A DNA stretch of 44,396 bases from an uncultured Verrucomicrobia subdivision 3 bacterium. Its GTDB lineage: Bacteria > Verrucomicrobiota > Verrucomicrobiia > Limisphaerales > UBA11358. Below are positions 16,261 to 25,715 of the stretch, piece after piece. The DNA lies in the NCBI GenBank assembly GCA_903884535.1, contig CAISEZ010000035.1, positions 1 to 44,396 on the forward strand, given 5' to 3'. Both the position numbers and the translations under genes were made by a program. Positions within the stretch are counted from its first letter, which is position 1. Each line of letters begins with the position of its first letter. The notes below the pieces were generated by a model. That model searched no databases and was not told where the DNA came from. It saw only the letters and a list, made by a program, of their open reading frames with translations.

Positions 16261-17691
16261 TTATTTCTTCGGCTGCTTTGGCTTCGGCTTGCGGGCGTCG
16301 GCGGTGAAGGTTCCGAGCAGATAGCTTTTTTCCGCGTCGGGCAGGCACAGATAAATTTTCCCCGGCAGCCGGTTTTTTTCCAGCGCACCGAATTCCAGCC
16401 GCATCGCATAGCCGGCGTCGTAACTTCCCTTTTGCGCCTGGTCGTCATCCTTCCAGCGCACCGTCACGCGCGCCGCTTTGTCCGCATTCGTGTCGATATT
16501 GAGGGTCTGGCCGGAAAGTGACTCGGCTAGCGCGCCGCTGAAGTTGATCGTCACGCCAAACTCCGGCGGACCATGCGTGCCTTGCCGTAAGGTCAATGTT
16601 CCGTTTTGAAAGGTCGCGCGCTCGGAAATAAAATCCCGGCCGTGGATCCGGCCGGCCACCGGCGCGTCGGGAATCGCGTTGGTGCCCAGCGTCAGCAGCC
16701 AGTTTGTGTCGCTCGCGGGCGGTGCGATTATTTTCGGCGGGGCATGCGCCGGCGCGCGCGTTGCCGCGTCCGCCTGCAAGGTTATCTGGTCAAATTGGGC
16801 CTGGCATAACATTCCGGCGTTGTGCGCGCAGACGATGAGGCCGATTTGCACGGCGGAAGCCATGTTGATTGTTTGTTCCGTGCCGAGCGTTTCCCAGTTT
16901 CCGTCGGCGGTCAATTTGTAAAATGCGCTGAAACGGTTGCCGCTCCGCGTCACCTTCACCCATTTGGGATAGCCGTTGCCGCCCGCCAAGTCCGAGGCTT
17001 CCGCCGGCGCGCCCTTGGCTTTGCGCCAAATGAATTGCGCCTGGCCATCGGCGCGCAGGCTGGCCAGGGCGAATCCCGAACTGGCATTGGTGGTTTCCCG
17101 GATCATCACACCGGCCTTGGCCCACTCGTCGGTGTTCTTGATGTTGAGAATTTCCGCCGTGAGCGAACCATCGCCGTTCAGCGGCTGAAAGGCGTAATAA
17201 AAACCATCGGCTTGTTGCCAGATATCCGCGCCCGAGCCGGTGAGCGAAATGAGCCCCTTGGCCGCGCTGAACGAACCGGCGGCACCCACTTCGCCGATGT
17301 CACCCAACCGCCAGGCCGCCGCCGCTACGGAACGCGCCGAATTGCCGCCGACGGGTGCGGCGGCTTTTCCGCCGCCGCGTTTTTCGGCGATGAAAAAAAC
17401 CCCGGCCCCCCCAGCCGCCAGAACCACGATGAGCAGGATGATGACCCACTCCGGAAGTTTATTTTCCGCCGGCACCCTGGGCTGGGCGGCGGCATTGAGG
17501 AGCGAAGCCGGATTTTTGTTTTCGACGAATTTCTGGCCGGTCAGGATGAATTTCTGCTCGTCCGACGCGGGCGCATGCGGCGCGGTGATTTTCTGGAAGC
17601 ACGTCGGGCAATCCATCACCGTGCCACCCTGCGACGTGTCGCACTTCATGTGCTGGCCACAGACGGGACATGCAAATTTGAATTCGCTCAT
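16261..17691 (-). CDS. Zinc-ribbon, single-pass membrane protein with exported beta-sandwich
   Basis: A 476-residue protein. The N-terminal zinc ribbon (Cys8, Cys11, Cys28, Cys31 in FKFACPVCGQH...MDCPTC) is cytoplasmic. A linker leads to a membrane helix at about 80-103 (WVIILLIVVLAAGGAGVFFIA). The outer part contains a segment like the DUF1349/concanavalin-like beta-sandwich (IWQQADGFYYAFQPLNGDGSLTAEI...WAKAGVMIRET...GFALASLRADGQAQFIWR), which in other proteins binds glycans. A lysine/proline-rich tail ends the protein. ATG at 17691 starts the zinc ribbon directly; an in-frame ATG at 17712 is possible. Same general plan as the protein at 2217. No function can be assigned. Confidence 0.75.
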   Translation of the reverse strand: MSEFKFACPVCGQHMKCDTSQGGTVMDCPTCFQKITAPHAPASDEQKFILTGQKFVENKNPASLLNAAAQPRVPAENKLPEWVIILLIVVLAAGGAGVFFIAEKRGGGKAAAPVGGNSARSVAAAAWRLGDIGEVGAAGSFSAAKGLISLTGSGADIWQQADGFYYAFQPLNGDGSLTAEILNIKNTDEWAKAGVMIRETTNASSGFALASLRADGQAQFIWRKAKGAPAEASDLAGGNGYPKWVKVTRSGNRFSAFYKLTADGNWETLGTEQTINMASAVQIGLIVCAHNAGMLCQAQFDQITLQADAATRAPAHAPPKIIAPPASDTNWLLTLGTNAIPDAPVAGRIHGRDFISERATFQNGTLTLRQGTHGPPEFGVTINFSGALAESLSGQTLNIDTNADKAARVTVRWKDDDQAQKGSYDAGYAMRLEFGALEKNRLPGKIYLCLPDAEKSYLLGTFTADARKPKPKQPKK

Positions 17692-17762
17692 GCTGCAATG
17701 CCAACATTTCACATCCGCAGCGCGCTGGCAATGTGGATTTTCGGGGCGGTTTCAACGTCAAT

Positions 17763-17828
17763 GTGCAAAGGCGCAGAGGCGAAAAGCAAAAAAACTCTTT
17801 GCGTCTTGGCGTCTTGACGTCTTTGCGT
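17763..17828. repeat. Inverted array of 8-bp units upstream of argH
   Basis: Four tandem octamers CTTTGCGT-CTTGGCGT-CTTGACGT-CTTTGCGT occupy 17797-17828. Three units of opposite orientation (GTGCAAAG-GCGCAGAG-GCGAAAAG) occupy 17763-17786, separated by an A-rich 10-bp spacer. Together they could form an imperfect hairpin or cruciform ending 18 bp before the argH ATG. Confidence 0.7.
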
Positions 17829-17846
17829 TAAAACCTGACCGTGAGT

Positions 17847-19247
17847 ATGAACAAAAAATCTCCTGTTTCCCGCAGCGGACGTTTCCAATCCGGCCCCGCC
17901 GCCGATGTCGCGCAGTTCACCGAGTCCATTTCCTTCGACTGGCGGCTATGGAAGCACGACATCGCCGGCTCGATTGCCCATGCGACCATGCTCAAAAAAA
18001 TCGGCGTGCTGAAGCAAAACGAACTGAGCGCCATCGTCAAAGGCCTGAATCAAATCCACAAGGAAATCGCCACCGGCAAGTTCCAATGGAAACCGGAGCT
18101 CGAGGACGTCCACATGAACATCGAGGCCGAGCTGACCAAGCGCGTTCCCGCCGGCGCGAAACTCCACACCGCCCGCTCGCGCAACGACCAGGTCGCGCTC
18201 GACATGCGGCTCTGGCTGCGTGATGAAATCACCGTGCTACTCGGCGATATAGCCAGCCTACAGCGCGCGCTCGTTTCGCTCAGCGAGAAAAATGCCGACG
18301 TCATCATTCCCGGCTATACGCATCTGCAACGCGCGCAGCCCGTTTATCTCGCGCACCATCTGCTCGCTTACGTCGAGATGCTCGAACGCGATTGCGAGCG
18401 GCTTTGGGACTGCCATTCGCGGGTGAACATTTGCCCGCTCGGCAGCGGCGCGATCGCCGGCAGCACATTGCCGCTCGACCGCGCACTTGTCGCCAAGCTG
18501 CTTGGCTTCGTGAATGCCAGCGGCCAGGTCCAGCTCACGCAAAACTCCATGGACGCCGTGAGCGACCGCGATTTCGCCGTCGAATTTTGCGCTGCCGGCG
18601 CGCTGCTGGCCGTGCATCTTTCGCGGCTCGCGGAGGACGTGATTCTCTGGGCTGGCGCGGAATTCAATTTCATCAAGATCGCCGATGCCTACACCACCGG
18701 CTCGTCGCTCATGCCGCAGAAGAAAAATCCCGACATTGCCGAGCTCGCGCGCGGCAAGACCGGGCGCGTCTTCGGCAACCTGATGTCGCTGCTCACGCTG
18801 CTGAAAGGTTTGCCGATGACCTACAACCGCGACTTGCAGGAGGACAAGGAACGGCTGTTCGACACTGCCGATACTGTGCGCGCTACGACGCGGCTGATGG
18901 CTGCGATGTTGAACAACACCAAGGTGAACAAATCCGCCTGCGCCGCCGCCGCGAGCGACCCGGCGTTGCTGGCAACCGACTTGGCGGATTATCTCGTGCG
19001 CAAAGGCATGGCGTTCCGGCCGGCGCATCACGTGGTGGGCGCGGTGGTGGCGCTGGCGGAAAAAACCGGCAAACCGCTGAACCAACTGACGCTCGCGGAA
19101 CTGCAAATGGTTGACAAAACTTTTGGCCGGGACGCGCTGGGCGTGTTCAATCTGAAAACCGCGATGGCGAAACGGAACCTGACCGGCGCACCGGGCACAA
19201 AGGAAGTCGCGAAGCAATTGGCCCGCTGGCGGGAACAGCTATCCTAA
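17847..19247 (+). CDS. argH: Argininosuccinate lyase
   Basis: Cleaves argininosuccinate to arginine and fumarate, the last step of arginine synthesis; cytoplasmic homotetramer. A 466-residue protein with the aspartase/fumarase superfamily fold. Visible motifs: DWRLWKHDIAGSIAHA, EDVHMNIEAEL, LHTARSRNDQVALDMRLW, GYTHLQRAQPV (His acid/base region), NICPLGSGAIAGSTLPLDR and the signature GSSLMPQKKNPDIAELARGKTGR. The C-terminal domain ends RWREQLS. A GTG at 17841 lies two codons upstream; ATG at 17847 is preferred. No argG lies nearby. An array of octamer repeats sits directly upstream, so the promoter is within or above it. Confidence 0.96.
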   Translation: MNKKSPVSRSGRFQSGPAADVAQFTESISFDWRLWKHDIAGSIAHATMLKKIGVLKQNELSAIVKGLNQIHKEIATGKFQWKPELEDVHMNIEAELTKRVPAGAKLHTARSRNDQVALDMRLWLRDEITVLLGDIASLQRALVSLSEKNADVIIPGYTHLQRAQPVYLAHHLLAYVEMLERDCERLWDCHSRVNICPLGSGAIAGSTLPLDRALVAKLLGFVNASGQVQLTQNSMDAVSDRDFAVEFCAAGALLAVHLSRLAEDVILWAGAEFNFIKIADAYTTGSSLMPQKKNPDIAELARGKTGRVFGNLMSLLTLLKGLPMTYNRDLQEDKERLFDTADTVRATTRLMAAMLNNTKVNKSACAAAASDPALLATDLADYLVRKGMAFRPAHHVVGAVVALAEKTGKPLNQLTLAELQMVDKTFGRDALGVFNLKTAMAKRNLTGAPGTKEVAKQLARWREQLS

Positions 19248-19294
19248 AATAAACTTGGCAGGCGCGCGGCGTCATCGTAGCCATACCTAAACTT

Positions 19295-19684
19295 TCATCT
19301 CCAGTGTTTCACTAGCTGCGTCTGCGAAACCCGGTTGCTTTCATCAAATGAAACCCACAGCATATAGTCATGCTGGATTCCGCCGCCGGCCACGCCGCCG
19401 CCGCCGCCCGAACCGGCCGCAATAAACCAGATCGCCTTTACCTTACTCCATTTGTAGCCGTAGCTTTGATCCATATCGATGCCGCAGTCTGGTTCGCCCA
19501 ACAGCAACAAAACATCCTCCCGCGTGGTTACCCCGATCACCAGATTCGTTTGCGTCAGGAGATTGAGGTTGTGCCGTGAGTTCGATTCGTAATAATTGGT
19601 CGGCACAATCAGGCAACCGGCCAGCAGAGCCACGCCCGCCAGCATCAGCAACAGAACCCCCCAATGTTTTGAAACCCGTGGCAT
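19295..19684 (-). CDS. Small BamE/SmpA-like lipoprotein
   Basis: A 129-residue lipoprotein: MPRVSKHWGVLLLMLAGVALLAGC with the lipid Cys at residue 24. The mature part contains NLVIGVTTREDVLLLLGEPDCGID, which fits the BamE/SmpA/OmlA pattern (xGxTxxxVxxLLGxP), then WSKVKAIWFIAAGSGGGGG and FDESNRVSQTQL. The frame runs up to 19741 but that start would overlap the upstream gene; ATG at 19684 fits the signal peptide. It is the second of two tandem lipoprotein genes, 10 bp apart. It is probably periplasmic and anchored to a membrane. A role in outer-membrane assembly is only a family-level guess. Confidence 0.75.
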   Translation of the reverse strand: MPRVSKHWGVLLLMLAGVALLAGCLIVPTNYYESNSRHNLNLLTQTNLVIGVTTREDVLLLLGEPDCGIDMDQSYGYKWSKVKAIWFIAAGSGGGGGVAGGGIQHDYMLWVSFDESNRVSQTQLVKHWR

Positions 19685-19694
19685 AACGAGATCC

Positions 19695-20036
19695 TCATTG
19701 CACGGGCACAAGATTATGGCGTTGGAGCACGCCTTGGTCATCGAACACTAACACCAAACTGTATTGCACGTTCTGCCACGCCTGCGCTGTATTCGGGACG
19801 ATCAAATAATATCCCCGGTGGGGGTCTTCACTCAATCGGTAAGTCAGCACCATCTGATGTTCGTATGCAGCTGAAGGCTGGCCAAGCTGTAGCAATACTT
19901 CTACGCGCTTTGTTTTTCCGTCCTCGATAAACTTCAGTAGATTGGGATTTGCAGCCTGATTAGTCGCGCAGCCGGTTAACAATCCCACCAGTAACATTGG
20001 AAGAAGACTGTTTCGCAAGCAATGAGAGCATTTCAT
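19695..20036 (-). CDS. Small lipoprotein, tandem with BamE-like gene
   Basis: A 113-residue lipoprotein: MKCSHCLRNSLLPMLLVGLLTGC with lipid Cys at residue 23. The mature part has FIEDGKTKRVEVLLQLGQPSAAYEHQMVLTYRLSED, a BamE-like helix-turn with LGQPS in place of LGEPD, and then SLVLVFDDQGVLQRHNLV. The C-terminal strand pattern matches that of its downstream neighbour (V-F-D-x-x-x-x-x-x-x-H), so the pair may have arisen by duplication. Likely the first gene of a two-gene operon. Function unknown. Confidence 0.75.
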   Translation of the reverse strand: MKCSHCLRNSLLPMLLVGLLTGCATNQAANPNLLKFIEDGKTKRVEVLLQLGQPSAAYEHQMVLTYRLSEDPHRGYYLIVPNTAQAWQNVQYSLVLVFDDQGVLQRHNLVPVQ

Positions 20037-20183
20037 AAACTTCCTTTGGACGAATTTAATTTAAACTGATGCCGGTTGTAGCTCTAAGTCAAGCTAATTA
20101 ATATCGCGACCCGTGTTTGAAACCGGGCTTCCTTCCATAAAATAATGGTTGAATCGAGTTGTTCTGCAACGCCGTTGTGCGTT

Positions 20184-20280
20184 CCTGCCCCAGCGCCGGA
20201 GGCGCGGCAGGTAGTAGCCCGCAGTGAAACCGTGGGTCTCGACGCCCCCGTGTCATCCAGCCTCGGATGGGGCGAAGGAA
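20184..20280. repeat. Palindromic interspersed element (REP-like)
   Basis: Three hairpins follow one another. The first is CCTGCC-cca-GCGCC-gga-GGCGC-GGCAGG (20184-20211), a near-perfect 11-bp stem. The next is CCCGC...GTGGG (about 20218-20236), and the last is CATCC-AGCCTC-GGATG inside GCCCC...GGGGC (about 20249-20272). The order and wording match, from memory, the interspersed palindromic repeats seen between genes in Verrucomicrobia and Planctomycetes. No transposase is adjacent. Confidence 0.55.
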
Positions 20281-21292
20281 TCCTCCACCGTTGATTGTCT
20301 GCCGCCCGGCCGCGGGCTGGGAAATGCGCTGCCGCTTCAGCCGTTTTGATTGGCGAGCGGCAGGGAGAAGGTCACGACCAGACCGCTGCGATCCGTTCTT
20401 CACCTCGGTCAATGTGACCGGCGTGCAGGTCGGGTTCACCAACGAGATTGACCACGGCACCAGCGCGACTAATTGGGGCAACACCGATTGGTCCAATGCG
20501 TATTCGTCTTGGTCCTTCACCAATTACGCCTCGCCGTCGCCACCCTTTGGGATCACGTGGACGATCCGGAGTTCGGAAACCGCCTACAAACTGCAAACCA
20601 ACCGCTTCAACGGGGATGCGTTGGTGCAGTCTTTTTTAATTCTGACCGGCATTTATCCGGGCGTTTTAAGCGGCGGCGTTTGGAGCCAAAACATACTCGG
20701 CTGCGCCAGCATGCCCTGCCTGGTGCCGTGCCGGCCGGAGGCGGCGGATAATTCGCCGACCAATTTTGTTTATGACCTGAAATTGGCCCCGGATGTGTTG
20801 ATCAAACAGTTGATCCAAACCAATGGCGAGATTTACGGCGTGGATTTTCTGTGGGATTCGGCGGCGACCTTCCTGCTTCAAGGCACTGCTGATTTCAAGA
20901 ACTGGACCAACATCACTTATATTTGGAGCACTCCGCCCGAAACGATTTGGATCACCAATGCAACCTTGAACAGTCGCGATCCTTACTACCGGTTGGAGTT
21001 GCTGGCCGATGGCTATAGCACAAACCTTGCACCGCTGGTTTCCCAGCAAATTTTTATTCCGAAAATACCAGGCGTCCACTTGCCGGTAATAACCGGTTGT
21101 CGGTTGACCGGTGGGAATCTGGTGGTGAGTTTCACTTCGAGTCCGGGGCTGGTTTGTTACGTTCAGGCCTTGGATTCGAGCCTGGTGGTTCGGCAAAGCC
21201 AGCAAGTCATTCCGACCAGCACTGCGACCACCGCCAGCTTTGACCCCGCCAGTCTGCCCAACCCAGTTTTTTTTCGGATCGTTCTCCAATAG
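20267..21292 (+). CDS. Chimeric ORF: fragment of an exported protein with foreign 5' end
   Basis: The reading frame encodes 341 residues. The first 43 (MGRRNPPPLIVCRPAAG...) come from the edge of a palindromic repeat and from a 91-bp copy of a histidine kinase gene end read antisense, so they are not a real N-terminus. From about 20400 on the sequence looks authentic: Asn/Thr/Trp-rich beta-type protein (GTSATNWGNTDWSNAYSSWSFTNYASPSPPFGITW), then FLLQGTADFKNWTNITYIW...TLNSRDPYYRLELL, the W...YRL domain common in exported Verrucomicrobial proteins. There is no signal peptide. Most likely a 5'-truncated pseudogene whose frame happens to stay open; expression from the chimeric start cannot be excluded. 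Confidence 0.5.
   Translation: MGRRNPPPLIVCRPAAGWEMRCRFSRFDWRAAGRRSRPDRCDPFFTSVNVTGVQVGFTNEIDHGTSATNWGNTDWSNAYSSWSFTNYASPSPPFGITWTIRSSETAYKLQTNRFNGDALVQSFLILTGIYPGVLSGGVWSQNILGCASMPCLVPCRPEAADNSPTNFVYDLKLAPDVLIKQLIQTNGEIYGVDFLWDSAATFLLQGTADFKNWTNITYIWSTPPETIWITNATLNSRDPYYRLELLADGYSTNLAPLVSQQIFIPKIPGVHLPVITGCRLTGGNLVVSFTSSPGLVCYVQALDSSLVVRQSQQVIPTSTATTASFDPASLPNPVFFRIVLQ
20306..20396 (+). repeat. 91-bp direct repeat, copy A (displaced histidine kinase 3' end)
   Basis: Identical to 29312-29402 except one base (T at 20330, C at 29336). It contains, on the minus strand, the last 19 codons and the stop of the kinase gene plus 31 bp of its downstream DNA, here without the rest of that gene. Confidence 0.93.
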
Positions 21293-21355
21293 CTTGCGTT
21301 CTAGTCAACCGCGAATAATCTCACTTCCACTGTCAAAGTCAAACGGGCGGCGATA

Positions 21356-24300
21356 TTAAATCCTGATTCCATTTTTTGAATCTTCAATGCCGCCTTTGCG
21401 CTCGTTCGCCATGAAATACAGCAGCGGCACCAGCACCGTCGCGGTGAACATTGAAATCAAACTGCCTGCCATGAGCGCAATCGCCAGCCCTTGAAAAATT
21501 GGATCCGTCAGAATTACCGTGGCACCCGCAACCACCGCCAGCGCCGTGAGCATGATGGGACGAAACCGAATCATGCCTGCCTCAATCACCGCCTCGGCCA
21601 GCGGATGACCTTCGGCCAGCCGCATTTCGATGAAGTCCACGAGGATGATGGAATTGCGCACCACGATGCCCGCGCCCGCCATGAAGCCGATCATTGAAGT
21701 CGCGGTAAAAAAGGCGTGCAGGATTCCGTGGGCCGGCAAAACGCCGATGAGCGAGAAGGGAATCACAATCATCACGATCAGCGGCGTGAGGAACGACTTG
21801 AACCAGCCAACCATCAAAACGTAAATCAGCACCAGCACGGCGGCGAAAGCCAGGCCGAGGTCACGGAACACTTCAAGTGTGATGTGCCATTCGCCGTCCC
21901 ATTTCATTGAGGGTTGTTGGTCCGAGAACGGCAGCACGGCGTTATAAATTTTCAACGGCGAGCCGTCACCGCCGAATTCACGCGTGTCGAGTTTCGCCAG
22001 CGCGTCATTCATTTTCAAAATCGCATACACCGGACTCTCCACCACGCCGGCCACGTCACCGATGACATAAGTAACCGGCATGAGATTTTTGTGATAGATG
22101 CTTTTGTCGGTAATGGTGTTTTTCACCCGCACAAGTTCGCGCAACGGCACGAGCGGCGAACCTTGCGGTTGGCCACCATTTGCAATCAAGCCGGGCTCGG
22201 GTAAAGCGTTGGCGTCGCCGGAACGCACGCGCAGCGCCAGCAATTCTTCCGGGTTGCTCCGGCTGGCGAGCGGCAGTTGCAGGACGATGTTCACGTCTTC
22301 TTTCTCGCGCGGGACATGGAGCAAATCCACCGACGCGCCGCCCACGGCAATTTTTAGCGTTTGCGAAATTGTCTCCGCGCTGATGCCGTGGAGCGCCGCT
22401 TTTTCCTTATCAATGACGAATTCCACTTTCGGCTGATCAGCCTCGATATACCAGTCCGTGTCCACGACGCCCGAGGTGTTGTGAAAAATATCAATCACCT
22501 TTTGTGCCATCTTCAAACGGTTTTCTTCGGTCGGGCCGTAAATTTCCGCAACCAGCGTTTGCAACACCGGCGGGCCGGGCGGCACTTCGGCCACGGCGAC
22601 GCGGGCGCCGAATTTCGCGGCGATCTCCGCGACGCGCGGGCGCACCCGCTTGGCAATATCGTGGCTTTGCGCCTTGCGTTCGTTCTTAGGCACCAGGTTG
22701 ATTTGCTCATCCGTCACGTTCGCGCCGCGCCGCATGAAATAGTGGCGCACCAAACCGTTGAAGTTGAACGGTGACGCAACGCCGGCATAAATTTCGTAAT
22801 CTGTCACTTCCGGTTCGGTGCGGACGGTCGCGGCAATTTCGCGCGCAGCTTGGGCGGTGCGTTCGAGCGAACTGCCTTCCGGCATGTTGAGGATGATCTG
22901 AAATTCGCTCTTGTTGTCGAACGGCAGCATTTTCACCTTCACCCAGCCGACATAAACCAGCGACATGGAGACGAGCAGTAGCACGACGAGAGCGCCGAGA
23001 AATTGATGCCGCCGTTTTGCGCTGGCGATCAGCGGGGTCATCAGCCCGCGATACTTCCGGCCAAAGAAATTTTCACTGGCCGATTCACGATCCGGCGCGT
23101 GGCTGTCAGCCGCTTGGATTTTCTTCCGCCACTGCAAAATGCGGATGGCCGCCCAGGGCGTGACGATGAAGGAAATCGCCAGCGAGAAAAACATTGCCGC
23201 GCTCGCGCCAATCGGGATCGGCCGCATGTATGGCCCCATCAGTCCGCCGACGAACGCCATTGGCAGCACGGCGGCAATAACCGCAAACGTCGCAAGGATG
23301 GTGGGATTGCCGACTTCGCCCACCGCTTCGATGGCCACCACCGCCCGGCTACGACCTTTGTTTTCCGGCAGATGAAAATGGCGGACGATGTTTTCCACGA
23401 CCACGATGGCGTCGTCCACCAGGATGCCGATGGAGAAAATCAGTGCGAAGAGCGTGATGCGGTTCAGAGTAAAACCGTAGAGATAAAAAACCAGCAGTGT
23501 CAGCGCGAGCGTCGCAGGAATCGCCAGCAGCACGATGATGGATTCACGCCAGCCCAGCACCAACAGAATCAAGAACGACACGCTCACCACCGCGAGCAGC
23601 ATGTGCCAGAGCAGTTCGTTGGATTTATCTTCCGCCGTCACGCCGTAGTTGCGCGTGATGCTGACCTGGACATCGGCGGGAATGATGTAACCCTTCAGCG
23701 TGTCCACTTTTTTCAAAACCTGCCGGGCAACCGAAATCGCATTTGCACCGGGCCGCTTGGCGATAGAGATCGTCACAGCCGGTTCATCAGCGGAAACTTC
23801 ATTCGCCGCCCCCGCGCCGAAGAATACATACTGGCTAGGTTCTTCCGCGCCATCCTTGATGTCCGCCACATTGCGCAGATAAACCGGCTTGCCGGAATAG
23901 GCACCCACTACCACGTTGCCCACGTCATCAGCGGTTTGCAAAAACGCGCCCGTTTCAACGATAACTTCATGGTTGTCACTTGTCAGTCCGCCGGCGGAAT
24001 ACTGCTTGTTCGCCTGCTGCAACATCGGCACCAAGCCGGCGGGCGAAAGATTGCGCGCCGCCAGCCGCACCGGATCCAGCAGCACGCGCACCTGCCGTTG
24101 CGCGCCGCCAATGATTGTCGTCTCGGCCACCAGCGGCACCTGCTTAATGGAATCATCCACTTGCGCGGCCAACCGCCGCAGCGTGAGGTGATCGTAACGA
24201 GGACTGTGGAGCGTCAGCGCTAGAATCGGCACGTCGTCAATCGTCCGTGCTTTGATGAGCGGCGTGGAAACACCGTGGGGGATGCGGTCGAAATTTTGCT

Positions 24301-24682
24301 GCATCTTCTGGTTCAGCTTCACCAAGCTGCTTTCCATATTTTCCCCGACCTTGAACCGCACGATGACCGTTGACTGTCCCTCGCTGGAAGTGGAGTAGAT
24401 GTATTCCACGCCGGGAATTTCCCAGAGCAGCTTTTCCATCGGGCGCGTGGCGCGTTCCTCAACTTCCTTCGCATGGAAGCCGGGCATGGACACCAGCACA
24501 TCAATCATCGGCACCTTGATTTGCGGCTCCTCCTCACGCGGCAGCATCACCACGGCAAACACACCGAGAAGCAGAGATGCAATGACAATCAGCAGCGTCA
24601 GCTTGGAATCAATGAATGAGGCTGCAATGCGCCCGGCGATGCCCAAGTGTGCGCCTGTTGATTTTTCGTCGCTGGCTTTCAC
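21356..24682 (-). CDS. RND-family efflux permease
   Basis: A 1108-residue inner-membrane transporter of the AcrB/HAE or metal-efflux type. It starts with GTG, overlapping the adaptor stop by GTGA. The N-terminal helix ([30 protein letters not shown]) is followed by the first periplasmic porter domain. Helix 4 carries the proton-relay pair in [17 protein letters not shown]. The second half begins near [20 protein letters not shown] and ends with [26 protein letters not shown] and [17 protein letters not shown] at the start of the porter and the [16 protein letters not shown] segment are typical of the subgroup often found beside ArsR and DUF2892 genes. The substrate is unknown. Last gene of a DUF2892-adaptor-permease operon. 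No outer-membrane channel gene follows. Confidence 0.93.
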   Translation of the reverse strand: MKASDEKSTGAHLGIAGRIAASFIDSKLTLLIVIASLLLGVFAVVMLPREEEPQIKVPMIDVLVSMPGFHAKEVEERATRPMEKLLWEIPGVEYIYSTSSEGQSTVIVRFKVGENMESSLVKLNQKMQQNFDRIPHGVSTPLIKARTIDDVPILALTLHSPRYDHLTLRRLAAQVDDSIKQVPLVAETTIIGGAQRQVRVLLDPVRLAARNLSPAGLVPMLQQANKQYSAGGLTSDNHEVIVETGAFLQTADDVGNVVVGAYSGKPVYLRNVADIKDGAEEPSQYVFFGAGAANEVSADEPAVTISIAKRPGANAISVARQVLKKVDTLKGYIIPADVQVSITRNYGVTAEDKSNELLWHMLLAVVSVSFLILLVLGWRESIIVLLAIPATLALTLLVFYLYGFTLNRITLFALIFSIGILVDDAIVVVENIVRHFHLPENKGRSRAVVAIEAVGEVGNPTILATFAVIAAVLPMAFVGGLMGPYMRPIPIGASAAMFFSLAISFIVTPWAAIRILQWRKKIQAADSHAPDRESASENFFGRKYRGLMTPLIASAKRRHQFLGALVVLLLVSMSLVYVGWVKVKMLPFDNKSEFQIILNMPEGSSLERTAQAAREIAATVRTEPEVTDYEIYAGVASPFNFNGLVRHYFMRRGANVTDEQINLVPKNERKAQSHDIAKRVRPRVAEIAAKFGARVAVAEVPPGPPVLQTLVAEIYGPTEENRLKMAQKVIDIFHNTSGVVDTDWYIEADQPKVEFVIDKEKAALHGISAETISQTLKIAVGGASVDLLHVPREKEDVNIVLQLPLASRSNPEELLALRVRSGDANALPEPGLIANGGQPQGSPLVPLRELVRVKNTITDKSIYHKNLMPVTYVIGDVAGVVESPVYAILKMNDALAKLDTREFGGDGSPLKIYNAVLPFSDQQPSMKWDGEWHITLEVFRDLGLAFAAVLVLIYVLMVGWFKSFLTPLIVMIVIPFSLIGVLPAHGILHAFFTATSMIGFMAGAGIVVRNSIILVDFIEMRLAEGHPLAEAVIEAGMIRFRPIMLTALAVVAGATVILTDPIFQGLAIALMAGSLISMFTATVLVPLLYFMANERKGGIEDSKNGIRI

Positions 24683-25698
24683 GGTTTGATCGTCACAGGT
24701 TGCCCATCAACCAAGTCCGCAGCATTTTCGGTCACGATTTGCTCGCCGGAATTCAAGCCGGATACCAGTTCAATTTCATCACCAACCCGGCTTCCCGCTT
24801 TGACGAGCCGCAATTCCGCGTGGCTGTTGGCAACCACGAAAACCATTTCCATCTGTCCGCGCTGAATCAGGGCAGCAGCGGGAATACGAATCGCGCTCAC
24901 CTCTCCGACAGGAACGGCGACACGGCCAAACTGCCCGGAACGCAAGCCCATCGCGCCGGCCAAGTCCAGTTTCACCAAATAGGTGCGGCTGTTGGGGTCG
25001 GCGGTGGGCGACAACTCGGCAACCTTGCCTTCAATTTCACTACCGACAGCAGCAATACGCACGGCAAGTTTGTCGCCGAGTTTCACGTTGCCGATGAGCG
25101 CTTCCGATACGTCGGCCTCGAAGCGCAACGTGCCGGGGTTTTCCATTTGCAGCAGCGGTTTGCCCGGCGCGGCAAGGTCGCCCACGTCGGCAAGCTTGCG
25201 CGTAATGACGCCGGCAAACGGCGCGATGATGTCCGTGTAACCCAGCATGGTCTTGACCTCGGCCTCGGCGGCGGCGGCGATGCGGAACTTGGACTGCGCG
25301 TTGTCGAACTCCGCTTGCGAAAGAATTTTTTGCTCCAGCAGCGAAGTGAACCGCTTCAAATCGTTCTCGGCCTGCTGCCGCGCGGCGGCGGTCTGATCCA
25401 AGCGCGATTGAATTTCGTGCGCGTCGAGCTGGGCCAGTCGTTCGCCGGCCTTCACCGTCTGGCCGGGCACGACGAGCATTTGCTCGATGCGCCCGCTGAC
25501 CTTGGCCTCGATGGCCGCGCTCAACTTCGGCCGCACCGTGCCGACGACATCCTCGGTGGCGGCGCGCGACTTACGCTCGACCGTTTGGACGCGGACAGTG
25601 ACGGACAAACGTTCCGTTTGATTTTGCTCTGAAGCTTTATGGCAACCAGAGAAAAACGGAGTTGCCGCGACGAGCGTTGAAAGCAGAAGACGTTTCAT
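24679..25698 (-). CDS. RND periplasmic adaptor (membrane fusion protein)
   Basis: A 339-residue adaptor linking the inner-membrane RND pump to an outer-membrane channel. The N-terminus [19 protein letters not shown] is a lipoprotein signal (Cys19). The lipoyl/barrel halves are seen in [40 protein letters not shown] and [30 protein letters not shown], separated by a hairpin of heptad type ([50 protein letters not shown]). The beta-barrel and membrane-proximal domains follow ([50 protein letters not shown]). A 10-bp palindrome GTAACGTTAC lies in the 17-bp gap to the upstream gene. Overlaps the permease gene by 4 bp, so the pair is co-translated. Confidence 0.93.
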   Translation of the reverse strand: MKRLLLSTLVAATPFFSGCHKASEQNQTERLSVTVRVQTVERKSRAATEDVVGTVRPKLSAAIEAKVSGRIEQMLVVPGQTVKAGERLAQLDAHEIQSRLDQTAAARQQAENDLKRFTSLLEQKILSQAEFDNAQSKFRIAAAAEAEVKTMLGYTDIIAPFAGVITRKLADVGDLAAPGKPLLQMENPGTLRFEADVSEALIGNVKLGDKLAVRIAAVGSEIEGKVAELSPTADPNSRTYLVKLDLAGAMGLRSGQFGRVAVPVGEVSAIRIPAAALIQRGQMEMVFVVANSHAELRLVKAGSRVGDEIELVSGLNSGEQIVTENAADLVDGQPVTIKP

Positions 25699-25715
25699 GG
25701 CGTAACGTTACGGTG

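Noticed and set aside
16152-16448. Upstream extension of cinA by 99 codons
   Set aside because: It runs through an octamer repeat region and the end of the next gene in another frame; CinA proteins start at MKIELVNTG-type sequence.
20306-20396. Idea that the 91-bp repeat pair is the end of an insertion sequence or att site
   Set aside because: One copy is plainly the coding end of a kinase gene, and no transposase or integrase lies between or beside the copies.
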